A DNA stretch of 7,351 bases, from positions 1 to 7,351 of the forward strand of contig CAMBHM010000073.1 in the NCBI GenBank assembly GCA_945867185.1. Direction: 5' to 3'. The position numbers and the translations under genes were made by a program. This DNA is from Legionella genomosp. 1. GTDB taxonomy: Bacteria > Pseudomonadota > Gammaproteobacteria > Legionellales > Legionellaceae. The notes beneath the pieces are model-generated. The model saw nothing but the letters and a program-made list of their open reading frames with translations, ran no database searches and was not told where the DNA came from. Positions 1 through 6,200 of this stretch are shown here, in pieces (positions within the stretch are counted from its first letter, which is position 1; every line of letters starts with the position of its first letter).

Positions 1-123
1 TTTCATGATAATGGGTTGGATTGTGATGAAATGCTATAGGTTTGATTCTGTTGTTGCTGATATTTTGGTCATGATATTTTCAGGAATTGGGAAATAGGGC
101 TGTTGAAATTCCTATACCCGTTT

Positions 124-150
124 CGGATTGTGGGTTAAGCCACACAACCG
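124..150 (+). other. Hairpin in the upstream non-coding region
   Basis: CGG (124-126) pairs with CCG (148-150), TTGTG (128-132) with CACAA (143-147), and GG (133-134) with CC (140-141). The loop is TTAAG (135-139), with single unpaired A residues at 127 and 142. This gives ten base pairs in 27 nt. No run of T follows, so it is not a standard intrinsic terminator. It may be a structured 3' end of an upstream transcript, a REP-like element, or fortuitous. Confidence 0.35.
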
Positions 151-155
151 CGACC

Positions 156-166
156 GCCCCTAGGGC
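156..166 (+). other. Compact GC hairpin GCCC-CTA-GGGC
   Basis: GCCC (156-159) and GGGC (163-166) are perfect reverse complements around a 3-nt loop. The hairpin lies six bases after the larger hairpin at 124-150. The pair may form a tandem structure at the end of an upstream transcript. The following bases are only mildly T-rich and contain no uninterrupted T run until 188-193, too far away for an intrinsic terminator. Confidence 0.25.
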
Positions 167-182
167 TCTAGTTGATATCTTA

Positions 183-198
183 TTGACTTTTTTGTCAA
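183..198. promoter_or_regulatory. Perfect dyad TTGAC-N6-GTCAA over the -35 box, possible operator
   Basis: TTGAC (183-187) and GTCAA (194-198) are exact reverse complements separated by six T residues. The dyad has the size and symmetry of a binding site for a dimeric helix-turn-helix regulator. It covers the predicted -35 element, so a bound protein would be expected to block RNA polymerase. The regulator cannot be identified from the sequence. A 5-bp arm is short enough to arise by chance, so position is the main support. Confidence 0.35.
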
Positions 199-209
199 AA
201 TGATACACT
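183..209 (+). promoter_or_regulatory. Candidate sigma-70-type promoter of the giant gene
   Basis: TTGACT (183-188) matches the -35 consensus at five of six positions. TACACT (204-209) matches the -10 consensus at four of six and is preceded by TG at 201-202, giving an extended -10. The spacer is 15 bp, shorter than the optimum of 17, which the extended -10 may offset. Transcription would start near 215-217, leaving a leader of about 24 nt before ATG 240. An alternative -10, TATACA at 209-214, would require a 20 bp spacer and is less likely. This is a pattern match only. Confidence 0.5.
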
Positions 210-217
210 ATACACGT

Positions 218-231
218 CTGTTAATAAACAG
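218..231 (+). promoter_or_regulatory. Short inverted repeat in the 5' leader, CTGTT-N4-AACAG
   Basis: CTGTT (218-222) and AACAG (227-231) are perfect reverse complements around the tetraloop AATA. The repeat ends 8 bases before ATG 240, in the interval where a Shine-Dalgarno would normally lie, and falls at the predicted 5' end of the transcript. It could be a small 5'-end hairpin or a second operator half. An AT-rich 5-bp stem is thermodynamically weak, so a structural role is uncertain. Confidence 0.3.
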
Positions 232-239
232 TTTTCCTT

Positions 240-3200
240 ATGCCAAAACCAGTCCGCATTTTTCTTCCGCAAACCGCATCCGCCTTATCTCCGCGTTTAT
301 TGGAAGACATGGAAGAAGGCGATCGCTTGTTGCTTATCGTTGAAAAGGCCCTCACAACATCAGAATTAAACAGTTTAACAGAACAAATCAAATCTATTCG
401 CTTGCATCGTCTCACCTTAGATATCCGGCTTGAATTATTGCAATCAGACGCTTTTATTAACATGATTGCGCTTATCCCTCGACAACATTTACGTTACGTA
501 GAACTGGTGTTTCCCAAACATGAACTCACAAAATGCGAGATAGCCGCGCAAATTGAACATACTTTAACGACGGTCATCGCTCCCCGGGTTGATTTTGTCT
601 TGATGATAAGTACCGTCGATATAGAGGAACGCCTAAGAGAACCAGACTTAGATAAAACAAACCATGCGCGATGCAATCGTACCCTATTAAATCTTTGTGA
701 ATTTGAAAAACAGATCATCGATAATATTCATGCCAGACCTGCAACGGAGGTAAGTCAAGTCATCGCCATCCGACAAGGGGAAGAAGAACTCCTCGACTCG
801 CCTTCAAAACCTAAAATCCGTTTGAAAGCCCTCATCGAAAGCAGTTTGGATTGTCAAGAAGGCAATGCATTAATGCGCCCTGAGTTACAACATGTCGAAC
901 AAGCAGAGGTTTCCGCCGTACAAATGATTGAAGCCGAACATCACGTGGAGGTCATGCAAGATACTTATACAGGCGAAACCTTGGATTATGAACAATTTAA
1001 AGCAAAGGCCATCACGCTATCAAAACAACGTTTTGCGCGTTATTTCACATATAACATTGAATCCGCATTAAGGCTGTTTGAGCCCATGATGACGGATAAG
1101 TATGCGACAACGCCTGCCGAAGCCAATATCCCCATCAAATTTCTATCGCCGGCGGCTGCGGAATTTTTAGGAAAAAACTTACCGCAATTCACAGCTATCA
1201 ATTTGCACAACTTGCCCCAGGGTTTTCTATTAAAAAAAGCTATCGATCCGGACCAATCGGTACTAGATTACAACCCCCTTTGGGAAGGGGCTGACAATCC
1301 ATTTACCCCGACAGATACGTTTATTCAAGATGAAGAAGAAGAACGTTATTATCAAGTCGATTTAAATCCACTCCTCTCGGTTCCTTCACCGAAGACCTAT
1401 GCCTGGGGTAAGTATATTGTCGAAAACCATCCTAATTTTATCAACGCTTGGATTCAATATGGTACGCAAGGGTTAGATGCTATAAGTTTTGCATTAGAAA
1501 GTTTGGAGCAAACCTGTGCGGAGGAGGCTTTCAATCAACCAAAACGACTTGGCCGCCATCTTAAAATACTGTATAAAATCCGCGACTCCTTGTATGCCTA
1601 TCTGACTTCTTTTGATTATGCCCCTCTTTTCCAACAAAACCAATTAAGCCAGTTTGTTGCAAGAATCATGCGCTATGACGATAACCAACGCGAGGCGCTC
1701 GCCAACTTATTAAACCAAACCTTTGCCTGCGATCTCATACACTTTTTGGATACCTTTGATGTCTTTTGGCAAGCCATTGAAACCCTCTGTGCCAATCGAT
1801 ATAAAACCTATCGAATCGAAGTAAAAGCCTATGAAATTCGCGTCATAGATAACAATCCAGATACTTTCTTCAGTTTTCGTCTACTAAAACACGATAGTAG
1901 AATCGAGGTCTATTGGGACGCAGGCCCTAAAAATACGAGTACTTTCAGAAGATTTGATGAATTCGAACACTCAAAAGACATGCTCCGATGGATGAATTTA
2001 GGATTTAATACCCAGGCCATCCAGACCTGGCTGCCTGATTGGGTAAACCGCGCCAAGTTGCAAACCGCATACATTGGAACAATCTTAGAAAGAGAAGCCC
2101 GCGATAGAATTCGCTATGCAAACGGAAGGCTTTTCTACACGCCCAGTACCCTCATGGAACGTTTACTCACCACATTAACAAACACCCGAAATTTAGATGA
2201 ACAAATAGCCTATATGCGCTTCTCTGGGCTGACTGATTATCGTGTTTACAATGCCATCGTCCAAAAACAGCTTAAATTATACCATGGTATACAAGATCGC
2301 GACTATCGCATCTGGCCTAAAGAAAAGGTAACCTTGGAAGCGCTATCTAGCTTATCAATGAACTTCCAGGATGCCAAAGTCTTTAATGCAACATGGAGTC
2401 GCTACTTAGGCCAACAATCCGATGCCCTTCCCTATCCCATCTTGTTTGCCCCCGATAGAATGATCGGTTCCATGCAGCATGGTTTGCTGTCCTTTCCACC
2501 TGTAAGTTATTTTATCGCATTACTGTTCATAAGCCACTCACAAGCGTTTGATGATCTGCCGACCCTCTACGATGATTGGTCAAACCTGTTGGCAAGCTGC
2601 ACTGGTTTAAATCATCACGATCAATTACACACCCGTTTTTTGCAAGCTTTTTGTCAAGACTTAATCCGCTTACATCATATGGGCCTTCGGTTGAACATCC
2701 ATGAAGGCGCTTTGTTTTGTTATCTATTGTTTGCTGAAGTTACCCGAGAACCTGTGCTTTTCAATCAGAGCCTCCATCAGAGTTTGCACCAACTGGAAAT
2801 GAACCCTGAAGGAACGCGTCGATGGCTGCGCGCACGCGAAAGCAATGCAACACGACTAGCCAAAACTTTCACCCAAGCCATCCCGCTCGGCCATTTTCGC
2901 GGTGTGTCTTTCTTTGAACATAAAGGCCACTCATTACACAGCGTATTTACCCTTGCCGAACGACTGGCCAAAACAGAGTCACTCTTCGCTACCTTTGGAG
3001 AACATCTTGTATTGCTCGCAGAACTGATGAGTTTACAAGGGATTAAGGACGAAGAAGTCGTCGCGATTGAATCCCTTTTAATCGAAGCAAGTCAAGCACC
3101 AGCCCCCAATCCGCTGCATTATGCTGTTACGCTCATCATTCAATCTGCTTTCGCAGTCAAAGCGGAGGTTATGCTTCAAGCGCTCAAAGAAACGCAGGCA

Positions 3201-6200
3201 CTCACAGGGTTTGAACCTACCCTTATCAAGGGCATCCTCCAACGTCATGGCTTTTGCCTCAGCGAAGATAAAACCGTCGAGGTTCGCCCGCATGATGATA
3301 GAGAAGTCAAGGAAGCGATGGTGAGTTTACTGGTGTTGTTAGAATTCGGTCCCAGAGCGATGTTCTTCTTGGCCAAGGAAGCCATCACAAGGCGCGTGGA
3401 AGTCGCCGCGGCAGGGGTAGAAGAATCCAAGACCAGCGAAGAAGAACAAGAGGTATTAACCCACTTTCATAACCGCCATGCTGAATTAGAAAGCATGTCA
3501 TTTATGGCATTACAAACGGCTATTCAACGGGAACTCTCCAACCAAGGCTTTGTCTTCCAAGGCCTGGCCAAAAGTTTATTACAAAAAGTATTTATGCTGT
3601 TACGTTGGCAATTATTAAATCAAGCGTTTTCCAACGTTCCCCCGGAAATCAAAGACGCACTAGAACACCTGCCTGGTTTAAATCAAGCCGTGCATAGTTT
3701 TGAAGACATGGCAACGTTCAAACAAATCAGTCAAGGCCTTGCCAATGTCATCCCCGCCTCGCTTTTTTGGCAACAGCCTGAACGCTTAGCACCCCTGTTA
3801 CAAGCTCAACTGCCAAAGTTTGATTATAAAACCTTACATTACTTATTTCAGATCATTAAGCAGCTACCGCAGGCTTACCAAGTATGCCTGTTTGAACCAT
3901 TATTATTAAATAAAACCGCCGCGTATGCGGCTTTTCACAGGCGTTTTATTGACTTGTTAAACCATGTGCAAACGCTTCTCGTCAAGCACTTTAATCCGAC
4001 AGCCATTGAACAATATATACGTTTCGTAGGGCAAGACCCTGTCGATGATGAATTACTGTCATTCATCATCGCACGTCACGCAAAAGACCGTGAAGATCCC
4101 TTCCTTCGTTGGTTTTTTCAGGGTCCTATCGTCCTTGCTAGCGATGTAATAAAGAAGATATTAACGCTTTCCGACCCAATCAAGGATAAAGCCCTGCTCT
4201 GCGAATGGCTAAGCGCTTTCCCTGCACAAGATCTACCTGACATGCTTGTGCGGCTAGATAGAAAATCGCCAAGCCTGCTCACCCTGTTAGCGAAAAGTTT
4301 TAGTACCCGCTTACCCAGCCAACGTGCTTTTACATCTGCAGAATGGATAAAACTTATCACCTTATTCGATGCGTTAAAGGCTCACGAACAACATCAATTA
4401 GGCCTATGTTATGAGCGCATGACCCCCAATATGTGGTGTTTACTGCATGCGCTCGAAACGCGCGGTGAAGATGAAGACTTCCTTCATTTTTTACACTCAT
4501 TTGAAACAGCTCCGTTTGGTCCGAGAAACATCCAAGAACAATTTGATACCCGCCAAGTGGAACGTATCGTTAATCAATCCCTCGATTTATTCAATGAATC
4601 GCCCCACGACTATGCATATCGTTTACAATGGTTGCAAACCTTCCTGTTTGTCAATCACTTAGGGTACACACGGCCTTTCATCCATGGCAAACCGATTAAA
4701 GATTGGAAAAATGATGACATTCAAAGCTTATTTTTAGCTTTGAAGCAAGGTTATACCACCGGGCATTTTGAAAAGGGATTGGCTGATTTATCACCCAATG
4801 AGCGCTTGGGTGTCGCCTTCGCGCTCATGCGTGAGGCATTGTATCGTGCCACTGGACAATTTCCTAATTCAACGCAACTGCTCAGTCTTTTACAAGGCGC
4901 ATTACACGAACAGGACATGCTGTCCAATATTGACACGGGTCAAGGTAAAAGCTTGATCGACATGATGAAAGCTGCCTTCTTATGGTTAACGCATACCCGC
5001 GTTGATATGACCACGTCTTCCATCACCGATGCCAAACGCGATATTGAACATTATGGTACCTTCTTGACGTTTTTAAGTATTCCCTACGGACATTCGCCCA
5101 TCCTATCGAGCAGCGATCGTTTTGCATTTGTAGCAAACGGTGTGAATTTCAGTACGTTTGCACAACTGTCTTTGTTCTTTGCCAAAGCCTATGTGTTAGG
5201 TTATCGCTTAGATGAGCCCCAAGACAAACTCGCATTGATTGTCAATGAATCTGATTACTCCTTGTTAGATGACCGAACCATTTATCGTTACGCAACCGCT
5301 GCAGGTTGCCCTGTCAAGGCACATCAAGTTTGGCTTTATGATGCTATCAATGCCTATGTTTGTGAAGATAAGTTATTTAAAACGGCTCATTTTTCACAAG
5401 ATCTCGATATCTTACGCTTGAAGCGTCATGTCAAACAATATGCGCGCACGCAGCAAAAAAAGCTCGAAGGGTTAGGTCCTTTTTCTGATGCGCAATGGTT
5501 GTTATGGATAGAATCCGCGTTATTGGTCAACTATAAGCTGAAAGAAAATACCGAATATATTATCCCCGAAGCACACGAAAGCGTGATGATTTTTGGAAAA
5601 TCAGCGCTTAGCCATGTGACCAAAGTGTTGATGATAGAAGCCGATATAAAAGGCAAAGCCAGCCCAGATGCAAAATTTGGCAATGGCATCCAGCAATTAT
5701 TGTATGCACAACTGAATTGTCGTTATCCAAGCCAGCACTTTGTCATCGAACCAGAAACGAAAACCTTGTTATCCTCAAACAATCGAAATCTCATGGATTA
5801 TTATCGTAGGCGTAAAGCACGTATTTGGGGCTCCTCTGGCACCGTCGGTTCTTCCGTGGAATTACAAGAATTACATGCTAAATTTGCTTTGGCTGGCTCT
5901 AAAATTGAACCTCACCACCCGAAACAAGTGGTGGTTCATGCGCCCCTCTGGTTTAAAAATGAAGCTGAGCAATTCAAGGCCCTCAGCAAAGCGTTAATGA
6001 GGGCGACCAAGCCGGACAACGCGCCCTCACAATTAGTATTTTGCAAAGATATTGACATGGTGCATCGATTTCATCAATTTCTACAAAAACAAAAGGCAAG
6101 CTTGCGCATGCAATGTTATACCGGCCATGGTCATGAAGAAACCGTGATTGAAATCGCTGCCAATGCAGGCATGATAACCAACACAACAGCCGCTATCGGT

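Larger units (their letters stand above)
1..239 (+). other. Upstream non-coding region, with a possible tail of a preceding gene
   Basis: No complete gene is visible here. Two + strand frames are open from the left edge: one ends at TAG 37-39 after 12 codons, the other at TAG 95-97 after 31 codons. The second contains several Met codons and a hydrophobic composition, but I recognise neither as a family. Either could be the end of a neighbouring gene cut by the window, or chance. From about 98 to 239 all three + strand frames are interrupted, and the interval holds the hairpins, promoter candidate and dyads listed separately. No tRNA arm or rRNA signature was seen. Confidence 0.6.

Noticed and set aside
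2..97. Hydrophobic open frame from the left edge to TAG 95 as a real gene tail
   Set aside because: It is too short and has no recognisable sequence, so it is mentioned only as a possibility within the upstream region.
124..166. Rho-independent terminator
   Set aside because: The hairpins are present but no T run follows either one.
2493..2534. Possible transmembrane helix around residues 752-765 (VSYFIALLFI core)
   Set aside because: The hydrophobic core is only about ten residues and is bounded by Pro, Ser and His; it fits a buried helix of a soluble domain better.
4118..4360. Minus-strand open frames inside the giant gene, such as this 80-codon one and similar ones near 221-463, 494-718 and 6081-6308
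   Set aside because: All lie antisense to a clearly coding + strand frame, are short, and encode Ser/Arg/Cys-rich proteins with no recognisable domain. They look like shadows of the real gene.
5740..5997. A second + strand open frame of 85 codons in another frame
   Set aside because: It overlaps the PPXD-like and motif III part of the motor, which is clearly coding in the main frame, and its translation has no recognisable features.
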